Origin: Triparma columacea
Lineage: Eukaryota; Sar; Bolidophyceae; Parmales; Triparmaceae
NCBI GenBank assembly: GCA_030267965.1
Contig: BRYA01000557.1
Coordinates: 1-17,173, forward strand
DNA: 17,173 bases
Direction: 5' to 3'
A program made the translations under genes and the position numbers. Below, in pieces: positions 9,206 through 16,766 of the stretch (positions within the stretch are counted from its first letter, which is position 1; every line of letters starts with the position of its first letter). Under the pieces are notes generated by a model that made no database searches, was not told where the DNA came from, and saw only the letters and a list, made by a program, of their open reading frames with translations.

Positions 9206-9418
9206 ATCTGTGATGTAAATGTGAAGAGAAGAGGGTGTAAGTGAGGCATTCGATTGAGCAAATTTACGTATATTCCACGCCATGTCCCACAAACCTTCTC
9301 GATGAGTTTGTCAAAGAGGCCGAAAGAGTCTTCATTTTCGAAAGCCGTCTCGAGCAGTCCAATTTGGTTCAAAGGGCCTCTCTTTTTCCTTGTTTATATT
9401 ATCTCACTCAATCTCATT
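9206..9418. promoter_or_regulatory. shared divergent promoter region, PSMB5 and NDC80
   Basis: About 213 bp separate the two start codons. A TATA-like AT-rich element (TATATTAT on plus, 9395-9402) sits about 190 bp upstream of the PSMB5 start and only 17 bp from the NDC80 start, so if it works it more likely serves PSMB5. On the minus strand, 9393-9295 is open and coding-like (LNQIGLLETAFENED, then SFGLFDKLIEK) but has no ATG; it could be 5' UTR or an unresolved PSMB5 exon. Confidence 0.45.
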
Positions 9419-11737
9419 ATGCGTCGCACTTTAGGACCAGTATCATCTAGTGGCCTCAACAGTCGCCCTTCAATGGGTCGTCAGTCGATGGGGCTTCCTT
9501 CTAAGGGCCCACAGAGGACAAGCATGGCCATGGGGTCATCTCGGCAATCGATGTCTGCAAGAAACCAGAGCTTGGGGAGGAAGAGCACCGGTATTTCTCG
9601 TGAAACTATGGCTCGTGGTGGGAGTAGGCAAGATCCTGTGAGTATACTTGTAGTGTGGTTCCGAGAACGTTCGTATATGCTCTCAATTTAACCCAAACAG
9701 TCCAAAGGCTAACGGCCAGTTTGTCTCCTGGTTTGTTTTTTTGAAGCTCCTGGGGGCTGAGGGGGGAAGACGCGTAGATGAGACGATGGCTGTTTGTACA
9801 GTTACACCATCATTACCAAATACTTCGCTAACTTTCCCTCACCTTCCCAATAATTACCCCCCCACCCCCCTCTCCTCCCTCGCCAGCGCCCTCTCTCTGA
9901 CAAGGGCTTCATGAACGCCTCCATCCGCTCCCTCCTCAACTTTCTGATGGAGAACGGGTACGATTCGGCAATATCTCCCAAGATTCTCGCCCGTCCTTCG
10001 TCCAAGGACTTCAACAACATTGTGACCTTCCTCTTCCGCAAGATCGACCCCAACTTTAACGATGGAACCCACAAGTTTGAGGACGAGGTCGCCTCCGCCT
10101 TCAAGGCCCTCGGGTACCCCTTCAACATCTCCAAGACTTCCCTCTACGCCGTCGGCTCTCCCCACACCTGGCCCGGCCTCCTCGCCGCCATCACTTGGCT
10201 GATCGAGCTCCTCACCTACGACCAGGAGGTCGCCCTCGCCCCCAACGACGAGGAGGAGGGCTTCGAGGACATGGATAAGCTCGTTGCCGTCTCCGACAAG
10301 GCCTTCTTCGGCTACCTCGCCGAGGCATACACATCCTTCCTCAGCGGGGACGATGACAGGTATGCCCAGCTTGAGGAGGAGCTGATTGAGAAGTTCGAGG
10401 CCAAGGTGAGATAGAGGGGAGGAGAAGTACGGGGGACGGTAGCGGTAGCAGGGACATCAGGGACAGACCAACTCACTCTACCACCAAACCACCCCACCAC
10501 CCCACCACCCCACCACCCCACCACCACACCCCCATAGAACGAGGAAGTCGAGCAGGAATGCGAGCGCATCGCAGTCGAGAACGACGACATCGTCGGCAAC
10601 ATGGAGAACCTTTCTCAGACCGCCAACGCGCTCCCCGAGCTCGAGAAGCGCCAGGAGGACCTTTCCTCCGACCTTGAGAAATTCCACCAGCTCATTGAGC
10701 AGCTCAACGACCACAAGGCCGCCCTCGAGAAGAAGGTCGAGTCCCGCTCCGCTGAGCTCGACCGCAACCAGGCTGACCTTTCCGCCATCAACGAGCGCGT
10801 CACCGAGCTCAAGAACGCGGTCGCCAGCCAGGATTTGTCCGCCGAGGACGTCCGCCGCATGCAGGGCGAGCGCGCCCGCGTTGAGGAAGGACTCGAGAAG
10901 GCCTTCGCCACCAAGCAGCAGCACAGTAAGGAGCTCTGGGAGGCCGAAACTGAGCTCAACAAGGTCTGTGACGAGCTCGAGGCCGCTGCGTCGGTCTTCA
11001 ATAGCAAAGCCACCGAGCTGCAGCTCATCCCCGAGACTGCCAAGCACTCCCAGGGTAAGAAGTTCAAGATCGTTGTAGACAAGGCCCTCGCCGAGGAGTC
11101 CGACACCAACGCCATGCTCGGAAACGTTGACATCAAGAACGAAGTTAGACCCGTCATTGCTCAGCTCAAGGAGACCATGACTGGCAACATGAACGTCGCC
11201 AAGCAGGAGCTCCTCAACCTCCTCGATCAGGAGGAGCAGGCCGAGGAGCAGCTCAAGGAGGCTCTTTCGCACGCCACCACCCTTGAGAACAGAGCTCGCC
11301 GCGCCGAGGAGCAGTACACAAAGGAGAAGGAGCAGCTTGACGCCACTATTGCCGAGCTTGTCGCCGAGACTGAGGAGGCTGAGACCAAGACCACCCAGCT
11401 CAGGGATCCCATGGCCCTTGAGACTGCTATCGCCCGCAACACAACTCGCCTCAATCAGCTCAAGGCCCTGCGCGAAGAGAAGCTTGAGGCCGCTGCCGCC
11501 AGGAAGGAGGCCGTCCACAACGAGATCCTCAAGGCCCTCAACATGTGCGCCGACCACAAGGATTACATCCAGATGCAGCTCGGAGACCTCAAGGCGTACG
11601 GAGAGGAGAAGTTGCAGATGCTCCAGGGGGGAAACACAGAGAAGAAGGTGGAGGAGGCCGTCGTGGAGGAGGAGACCGCTGAGGAAAATTTCAACGCTGG
11701 CGCTGACGAGCTGCCTCCGCCGCCTACAAGCGCATAA
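9419..11737 (+). CDS. NDC80: kinetochore protein NDC80 (HEC1), three exons
   Basis: NDC80 is the microtubule-binding subunit of the outer kinetochore Ndc80 complex, paired with Nuf2. Exons are 9419-9637, 9887-10405 and 10538-11737, all joined in phase 0; the introns begin GTGAGT and GTGAGA. The product is 645 residues, matching the usual size of about 640. Residues 1-73 form a basic, Ser-rich disordered tail with repeated R-x-S motifs (RPSM, RQSM, RTSM, RQSM, RKST), as expected for Aurora B control. The calponin-homology domain follows (about 74-190): DPRPLSDKGF across the first splice, FLMENGYD, FEDEVASAFKALGYPF and the hallmark VGSPHTWP (162-169). The rest is coiled coil, with a less regular stretch near residues 370-430 that may include the loop, ending in a short Pro-rich tail (LPPPPTSA). 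The start at 9419 fits the family; upstream in-frame ATGs at 9254 and 9302 would add hydrophobic sequence unlike any NDC80 tail. It is divergent from PSMB5. Confidence 0.97.
10491..10530 (+). repeat. CCACC-type minisatellite in NDC80 intron 2
   Basis: The 8-base unit ACCCCACC repeats about four to five times in tandem with small variations, directly upstream of the ATAG acceptor at 10537. It replaces an ordinary pyrimidine tract with a C/A repeat. The intron's 5' half is G-rich, as in other introns here. Confidence 0.8.
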
Positions 11738-11753
11738 AGAGCGCTTGAAGGGG

Positions 11754-11759
11754 ATTAAA
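11754..11759 (+). promoter_or_regulatory. possible poly(A) signal for NDC80
   Basis: ATTAAA, the common variant of the AATAAA hexamer, lies 17 bases after the NDC80 stop codon. Hexamer use in this organism is unknown, so this is a weak call. Confidence 0.3.
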
Positions 11760-11993
11760 TGAAACACAAGGGCAACCGGGAGAATGGGGGGAGGGGGGGA
11801 AAGCAGGAAGGAGAAATGTATGCGTGGTGAAAATGGAAAGATTCGAAGGCGAGTTTTCAGTTTTTAATTAAACTGTCGACTGTCGACACGGAAAATTAAC
11901 ACATCAAGCTTTTTTTTTGTTCAACTTTGTCCTTGGTGGCCTGTTCGCCTTGACTGCAAGCCAAACTGAGGCAGTTTAACTGAGAATACGACC

Positions 11994-13889
11994 ATGGACG
12001 AAAGAGTTCGAGAGTTGACGAAAGAGCTAATGGTCAAGAGCTGTCTCATTGACCAGCTCAGTTCCTCCCTTGAGAAGCTTCAAAATGAGAAGATGTTCTC
12101 CGAGGACAAGGTCCAGGAAGCCCCAACTGTGGCCTACAAGCTTCACAAGCAGATCCACTTGACGAACCTCCTAACACACTCACTAATAACGACGCGGCGC
12201 GTGCTGAACCAGCAAACGCAGGCTCACGATCAGATGAAATCTACAGTCACTAACTGCTTCCTTGGGCTGGAGGCAGACATGAAGGAGCTGCTGGGGGGCG
12301 TCTCCAGGTACCAGGGGCAGGCCGAAGGGTGGAAGTCTAAGATCGAGAGGGAGAGCATTGCGGGGGAGAGAGATCGACTGGAACTTGAGAGGGAGAGGCT
12401 GTCTAGGGAGAGGGTGGAGGGTGACCTTGAGCAATGTAAGGCGGAACTCGAGGGGGGGCGGGAGAGTCTCAAAGACAAAGACGCGATGATCGCAGACTTG
12501 GAGAGCAAACTCAACGCCCTGCAGGTGACGATAGATAGATTTGAGGACATGCAGGAGGAGGCGGGGAACGATTGCGAAAAGCTGACGAAGGCGCTGGACG
12601 AGGAGAGGGCGCTGAAGAAGAAGGCGGAGGAGAAAAACCGAGGCATTCTTGGAGACTTGGAACTTACCAGAATGAACCTTGAACAGCTAGAGGAGAAGCT
12701 CGAGGTGGCAAGGGAGGAGGCAAGGAGCTCCATGGCCGAGAGCGCTGAACTCCAGGGCCTCCTGAACGGCCTGGAGGCCAAGGCAGACGGCAGGATCGGA
12801 GACTTGACTAAGGAGGTCAACAGCAAGAGTACAGAGTTAGAGAGGGTCAGAGAAGAGCTTAGTGCAGAACTCAAGGACGCGAGGAATAGCGCAAGGACCG
12901 CGGCGCAAAAAAGGGAGGAGGCGATGCAGCTCCTGGAGGATAGGTTGGACGCGGCTAACCTAAAGATATCCGACTTGAACGCGCTCCTTCAGGGGGAAAG
13001 GGAGGGGAGGGGGGACGGGGAGAAGGCGGCCGGCATGCTGCAGGAGGAGTTGGAAAGGGTCACTGAGGAGCTGGGAAAGAGGGAGATGAAGTTGGGCATA
13101 GTCGAGGGGATTATGGCCGAGCTGAGGCAGGGCAACGACCGACTTGAGGAGGAGCTGAGTGGGATGAAGAGCTCCCTGGTCAAGGTCAGTGAGAACTTGG
13201 ACGAGTCAAGGAACAAGGAGAGGGACATAAGGGCCGAGGCGAGGGGGTTGAAGGCCGAGAACGACGGCCTTCGCCAGAGCGCGGTGGAATTAGAGGAACA
13301 ACGAAGGATGACAAAGGGCGAAGTGGATGGACTTAGGGAAGAGTTGAGAAGAGGGGAAGATTTACGCAAGGGGATGGAGAAGGAGGTTGGGAGGCTTGGA
13401 GCGATTGCCGAACATCTCGAGAAGAAGGTCAGGGAGCTCCAGGAGGAGGCATCGAAGAGAGACGAGAGCTCAGGGGACGAGCTGAGGAAGGTTAAGGAGG
13501 ATATTGGGAGGTTGGAAGCAGTCGTTGAGGACAAGGACAAGGAAATACTGAACCTTCAGGCGACGGTGCACAGGGAGTGCATGGAGAGAACGGCAATACT
13601 CGAAAGGATGAAGGCGCTCCAGGAGGGCAGGGGCGGCGGCGGTGGCGGTGGCGCGGGGGGGGTCAATATGATGGAGGATAGGGCGGAGGACAGAGTTGAG
13701 GACTCCAGCGCGGTGGAGGAGAGACTTTTCAGCCCTACGACGCCTCCAAAAGAGGAAGACGGCCCGCATTCTCAGCAGTGGAAAGGGGGCAGTGGGAGGG
13801 GCAGGGGCGGGAGGGGCAGGGGAGGAAGGGGCGGGAGGGGAGGGAGGAGGAGGGGGAAGGGGAGGGGAGGACAGTTGAGTGAGGGGTGA
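11994..13889 (+). CDS. uncharacterised coiled-coil protein with RGG-rich tail, single exon
   Basis: This is a 631-residue uninterrupted frame from ATG 11994 (context ACCATGG, with an in-frame TGA a short way upstream) to TGA 13887-13889. Residues 1-115 are helical with a distinct, less charged composition (ELMVKSCLIDQLSSSLEKL, then HLTNLLTHSLITTRRVL). Residues about 115-540 are continuous Glu/Lys/Arg-rich coiled coil. A polyglycine break near 543-552 precedes an acidic segment and SPTTPPK (580-586), which resembles a proline-directed or Cdk-type site. The final 35 or so residues are RGRGG/RGGRGG repeats, typical of arginine-methylated RNA- or protein-binding tails. There is no motor, kinase or other catalytic motif. 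No family is recognised; cytoskeletal scaffold and RNA-granule protein are both possible. It follows NDC80 on the same strand after 256 bp and converges with the next gene. Confidence 0.85.
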   Translation: MDERVRELTKELMVKSCLIDQLSSSLEKLQNEKMFSEDKVQEAPTVAYKLHKQIHLTNLLTHSLITTRRVLNQQTQAHDQMKSTVTNCFLGLEADMKELLGGVSRYQGQAEGWKSKIERESIAGERDRLELERERLSRERVEGDLEQCKAELEGGRESLKDKDAMIADLESKLNALQVTIDRFEDMQEEAGNDCEKLTKALDEERALKKKAEEKNRGILGDLELTRMNLEQLEEKLEVAREEARSSMAESAELQGLLNGLEAKADGRIGDLTKEVNSKSTELERVREELSAELKDARNSARTAAQKREEAMQLLEDRLDAANLKISDLNALLQGEREGRGDGEKAAGMLQEELERVTEELGKREMKLGIVEGIMAELRQGNDRLEEELSGMKSSLVKVSENLDESRNKERDIRAEARGLKAENDGLRQSAVELEEQRRMTKGEVDGLREELRRGEDLRKGMEKEVGRLGAIAEHLEKKVRELQEEASKRDESSGDELRKVKEDIGRLEAVVEDKDKEILNLQATVHRECMERTAILERMKALQEGRGGGGGGGAGGVNMMEDRAEDRVEDSSAVEERLFSPTTPPKEEDGPHSQQWKGGSGRGRGGRGRGGRGGRGGRRRGKGRGGQLSEG

Positions 13890-13998
13890 TGTCGGGAAAA
13901 TGGGAACGGGGAGATGCGAGGCCTTTGTGATGTACTCATAAAGTGTTTGTAAATTTTCAGTAGAAATATGTATGTATAGGTAAGAGATATATGATATA

Positions 13999-14004
13999 AA
14001 TAAA
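13999..14004 (+). promoter_or_regulatory. poly(A) signal AATAAA
   Basis: A perfect AATAAA lies 110 bases after the coiled-coil gene stop, in an AT-rich 139-bp gap between two convergent genes, and just before the neighbour's stop codon on the other strand. Position and orientation fit the 3' end of the plus-strand gene. Confidence 0.5.
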
Positions 14005-14028
14005 AGGCACTGACGGAACACGACGCGA

Positions 14029-15127
14029 CTACTTGTCCTTGTCCTTGTCCTTGTCCTTGTCCTTGTTCTTGCCGAAGTTGGCATCCAAACTACCCCCAGC
14101 CCGAGTCCCTGATCTAACATGCTTTTTAAAGTTAGAAACTGTAATACCGCGCTTGTTGAGCTCGTCCCAGAGAGCCTTTTGGTGGTTATATCGCTGGTGA
14201 ATCTGAGAGTAGCTGTACTCGTCACGTGTGAAACCAAGAGTGACACCCAAGAAAATGACGAAAAAGAACGAAAGGAGCAGAGAGAAAGACGCAATTACAT
14301 CCCGTCGTAGCAGCAAAGTAAGGCGGTACTCGCTCCAGTAATTGTCAGGTGTAGGAGAAAGACAGTCGGAGGACAATTGAAGACCAGTCACGGGGTCTGC
14401 GAGGTGAGGTGAGTTGAGGAGGGTGGGGGTGGGTCGGATGGCTTTGGGGGGAGGAGAGGGGGGTGGGACGGTGGAAAAGAAGACAGCGGACAGTTCTTAC
14501 CTGTGCACTTGGTTTGCAGGATTCGGAGAGCACGGGCAATGTCAAACGCTGCTATAGATTCAGTGCAAACTTGGAAAATAAGACCAACAGCAGCAGTAAC
14601 CCTAAAGAAATAGTGATTATCAACTACGTAGCATGTAACGAGACTCAGGAGCCCAAAGATTGGCCTCAAGACGGAGAAGTTCCAACTCATGCGGCCATTG
14701 CCCTCTGTGCTACCGTGTATCGTATCTGCACCTACATCCTCAGAGCTCACGGCGGAAGATGAAGACAGGGCAAAGGATGTCAGTGGCATATCAACGGGGG
14801 CCGGTGGCACGACGTTGATGATTAGCCTTGAGGGTGGGGGGGGGGGGCAGTATGTTAGAAGGGGTTGGGTAGGGGGTTGGGAGGAGGCACGGGAGAAATA
14901 TCTCACATCGGGAGAGTCAATACGACAGCAAACGACGAAGAGAAGCGGAGAAGTCTCATCGCCCGTCTTATGTGGTCTAACTGTGGATCTGAAGAGGATA
15001 AGCCGATGGGGGAGAAGACCATCAACACCATTGAAAGCACGAAGACACCAAACGACGCTGTGTAAGCAGTGGCGAGTACAATAAACTCATGCTGTGGTAG
15101 CGAAATCGGTCGTGAGATCCAGGTCAT
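14029..15127 (-). CDS. uncharacterised multi-pass membrane protein, three exons
   Basis: Exons are 15127-14907, 14826-14501 and 14396-14029. The introns are 14906-14827 (GTGAGA...CTAAC...C-run...CAAG) and 14500-14397 (GTAAGA...CGCAG). Phases match: the first splice splits an ATG Met codon and the second makes GAC (Asp183). The product is 304 residues. Hydrophobic segments lie at about 16-42 (FIVLATAYTASFGVFVLSM), 60-83 (FAVVLTLPMLIINVV), 126-142 (VLRPIFGLLSLVTCYVV), 147-163 and 215-238 (ASFSLLLSFFFVIFLGVTL), so about five helices are likely. Loops are Ser-rich (92-120) and cysteine-containing (181-194). After the last helix is a Tyr/His-rich segment (DEYSYSQIHQRYNHQ). The tail ends in alternating Lys-Asp repeats. 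There is no signal peptide and no transporter or enzyme motif I recognise. The three in-phase introns support it as a real gene; its function is unknown. Confidence 0.8.
14032..14061 (-). repeat. six-base coding repeat, Lys-Asp tail
   Basis: Five perfect copies of CTTGTC (GACAAG on the coding strand) encode alternating Asp-Lys at the extreme C-terminus of the membrane protein. Imperfect copies continue just upstream in the gene. Such an array is prone to copy-number change without shifting frame. Confidence 0.9.
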
Positions 15128-15533
15128 TGGAGGACCCCAAAGTTAAATCTTCAAAAAAGAGGAACAATCCTTAGAACTTAGGAAAATCTCCCACCTGAGA
15201 GACGCGAATAAGTGAAAAAGTGGGTTAGGGTTTAAGGGGGATGACTCGGGACCGGTGAAGGGTTTTGTGACGGACACGCTGTTTCGTTGGCGGTGGGGTG
15301 CAAATGAAAAAAGGCTGGCCCATGAAGTGGCAGAGATGGGCAAGAGAGGGTGCAGGGTCAGCGCCGTGTGTTAACTTTTCGTGGCAGTCGACCGATCCAA
15401 AGCTATTTTATTCGGAGCGGTGATAATACCCGACATTTAAGGACAGCAACTCACACAACAAGCCCACTCCCTGCAAAACGTTGCTCACCCAGGCTTAAAA
15501 TAGAAAACTCTTCTTACATTCCTCAAAACCAAA
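15128..15533. other. divergent intergenic region with telo-box-like element
   Basis: About 400 bp separate the membrane protein start (minus) from the sulfotransferase-like start (plus). Both promoters are expected here. GTTAGGGTTTAA at 15224-15235 contains AAACCCTAA on the minus strand, the plant telo-box motif. A TATA-like TTAAAATA lies at about 15494-15501, some 33 bp before the plus-strand ATG. Short minus-strand frames here look non-coding. Confidence 0.4.
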
Positions 15534-16766
15534 ATGAAAGTCTCGACATCTATTCTCTCTATCTCTATAGCTGTCCTCTCTATTGCTATAGCTATCCTCT
15601 CAATACCAGCAGGAGTCTCAGCCTTCGGAGAACTAAAAGATGCAGGCTCAAAGTCTCCTAGTCCATCACCATCTCCTAGTCCGTCACCATCACCATCTCC
15701 TAGTCCGTCACCATCACCATCACCATCTCCTGGTCCGTCACCATCACAATCTCCTAGTCCTCTTCTAGCCCCCACACCACCACCATTTCCTAGTCCATCA
15801 CCATCTCCTAGTCCATCACCAACTCCTTTTTCATCGCCATCACCATCTCCTAGTCCATCTCCTGGGAGACGTAGTCTTGAAGAGAAGAATCCGAATTTAA
15901 CGAAGAATCCTCCCATTCGTCTTTTACACACCAGCAAGTGCGCAGGGACGACGTTGAATGAGCTATTTTCCGAGACCGGTCCTTACAGTGTCTTGACTCC
16001 GCACGGCCAGAAGCTGTGGGGAGGCAAAAAAGAATGTAACATGCACCACTGCAAAGAATCATTTAGAATTCACGAGCTGGGTGGGTGGTTTGAGCATGCT
16101 CTCGATGAGCCTAACGACGCCTTTATTTTGGGGTCGGTTCGCAACCCCTTTGAGTTCTACGTATCATGGTGGCTTATGGAGCTGCGCTGGGCGACCAAGG
16201 GTTGTTCTGAGAACGATAATAAGATAAGAAATCCGTGGGAGTGTGCCACAGGCGTCTGGGATCCGTACAACAGCAAGCGGTGTGTCGGCCGAGAGGCACA
16301 GAAGCTCAACATCACAGACGTCTTTCTTCCTGAACAATCGCAAAATGTCGCCACGTTCGAGCGTTGGCTTCAATTGGTCCTCGACAGCCCATGTGACAGC
16401 AGCATGTCGGCCACTTTCAAGAACCATATGGTGGATGAGAGCGGTCGAGACCGCTTTGTCGCGGTCATCAGAACGGAGCAACTGTATCCTACCTTATTTA
16501 ACGCGCTCACTACGCTGGAGGAAGCGATGGGAACTGGGATTGTAGACTGGGAGGGTTTCCGCCAGGCAGAAGCGGCACAGTTCCAAGCGAATTCACAAAG
16601 CAAAGTAAAGAAGGGCCAACTTAAGCAGGCGAAACTTCCATACTCGTGCTACTACCAAAATCCGGATATCAAAGACCTCGTGCTTCGCAATGACCAAGAA
16701 TATCTTGATCGCTGGAACTACTCATTCGAAGACATGCCTGCTTGTATCTTTGAGGGGGAGAACTAG
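15534..16766 (+). CDS. secretory-pathway sulfotransferase-like protein with Ser-Pro stalk
   Basis: This is a single-exon frame of 410 residues ending in TAG. Residues 5-30 are hydrophobic (ISIAVLSIAIAILSIPAG), forming a signal peptide or signal anchor; VSA before FG could be a cleavage site. Residues 41-110 are an almost pure Ser-Pro stalk, followed by a basic RRSLEE. The globular part begins RLLHTSKCAGTTL (129-141), the P-loop-like 5'-phosphosulfate-binding motif of PAPS-dependent sulfotransferases (compare HIPKTAGTSL). ILGSVRNPFEFYVSWW (about 198-213) matches the 3'-phosphate-binding RxP..R/S element. The C-terminal NDQEYLDRWNY resembles the terminal helix of this family. Several Cys (for example in CNMHHC and CYYQNP) suit a lumenal domain. 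It would act in the Golgi or outside the cell; the acceptor (glycan or other) is unknown. Third positions are clearly more A/T-rich than in neighbouring genes and there is no intron. Family assignment rests on motifs. Confidence 0.8.
   Translation: MKVSTSILSISIAVLSIAIAILSIPAGVSAFGELKDAGSKSPSPSPSPSPSPSPSPSPSPSPSPSPGPSPSQSPSPLLAPTPPPFPSPSPSPSPSPTPFSSPSPSPSPSPGRRSLEEKNPNLTKNPPIRLLHTSKCAGTTLNELFSETGPYSVLTPHGQKLWGGKKECNMHHCKESFRIHELGGWFEHALDEPNDAFILGSVRNPFEFYVSWWLMELRWATKGCSENDNKIRNPWECATGVWDPYNSKRCVGREAQKLNITDVFLPEQSQNVATFERWLQLVLDSPCDSSMSATFKNHMVDESGRDRFVAVIRTEQLYPTLFNALTTLEEAMGTGIVDWEGFRQAEAAQFQANSQSKVKKGQLKQAKLPYSCYYQNPDIKDLVLRNDQEYLDRWNYSFEDMPACIFEGEN
15654..15864 (+). repeat. Ser-Pro coding minisatellite
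   Basis: Tandem six-base units (TCACCA, TCTCCT, AGTCCA and TCTCCTAGTCCA higher-order blocks) encode the Ser-Pro stalk of the sulfotransferase-like protein. Larger units of about 18-24 bases repeat with small changes, which points to recent expansion by unequal exchange or slippage. Confidence 0.9.

Noticed and set aside
9254..9418. Upstream in-frame ATGs (9254, 9302) for NDC80
   Set aside because: They would add a hydrophobic stretch (FFLVYIISLNLI) unlike NDC80 tails, and would leave almost no room for a promoter.
10478..11767. 429-codon open frame on the minus strand
   Set aside because: It is the antisense shadow of NDC80 exon 3 and has the same Leu-rich artefact of an opposite-strand coiled coil.
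11873..11887. Duplicated CTGTCGAC after the NDC80 gene
   Set aside because: Two copies of a short palindromic word in an AT-rich spacer; too small to call a functional site.
14463..15084. Overlapping plus-strand frames opposite the membrane protein gene
   Set aside because: They lie over its exons and introns; the minus-strand model has matched splice phases and membrane helices, while these have no domain.
15143..15343. Minus-strand 66-codon frame upstream of the membrane protein gene
   Set aside because: No phase-compatible splice into the gene was seen, composition is not protein-like, and it contains the telo-box region.
15485..15937. Minus-strand Gly-Asp repeat protein
   Set aside because: It is the antisense reading of the Ser-Pro minisatellite in the sulfotransferase-like gene; the sense frame has a signal sequence and a catalytic domain.
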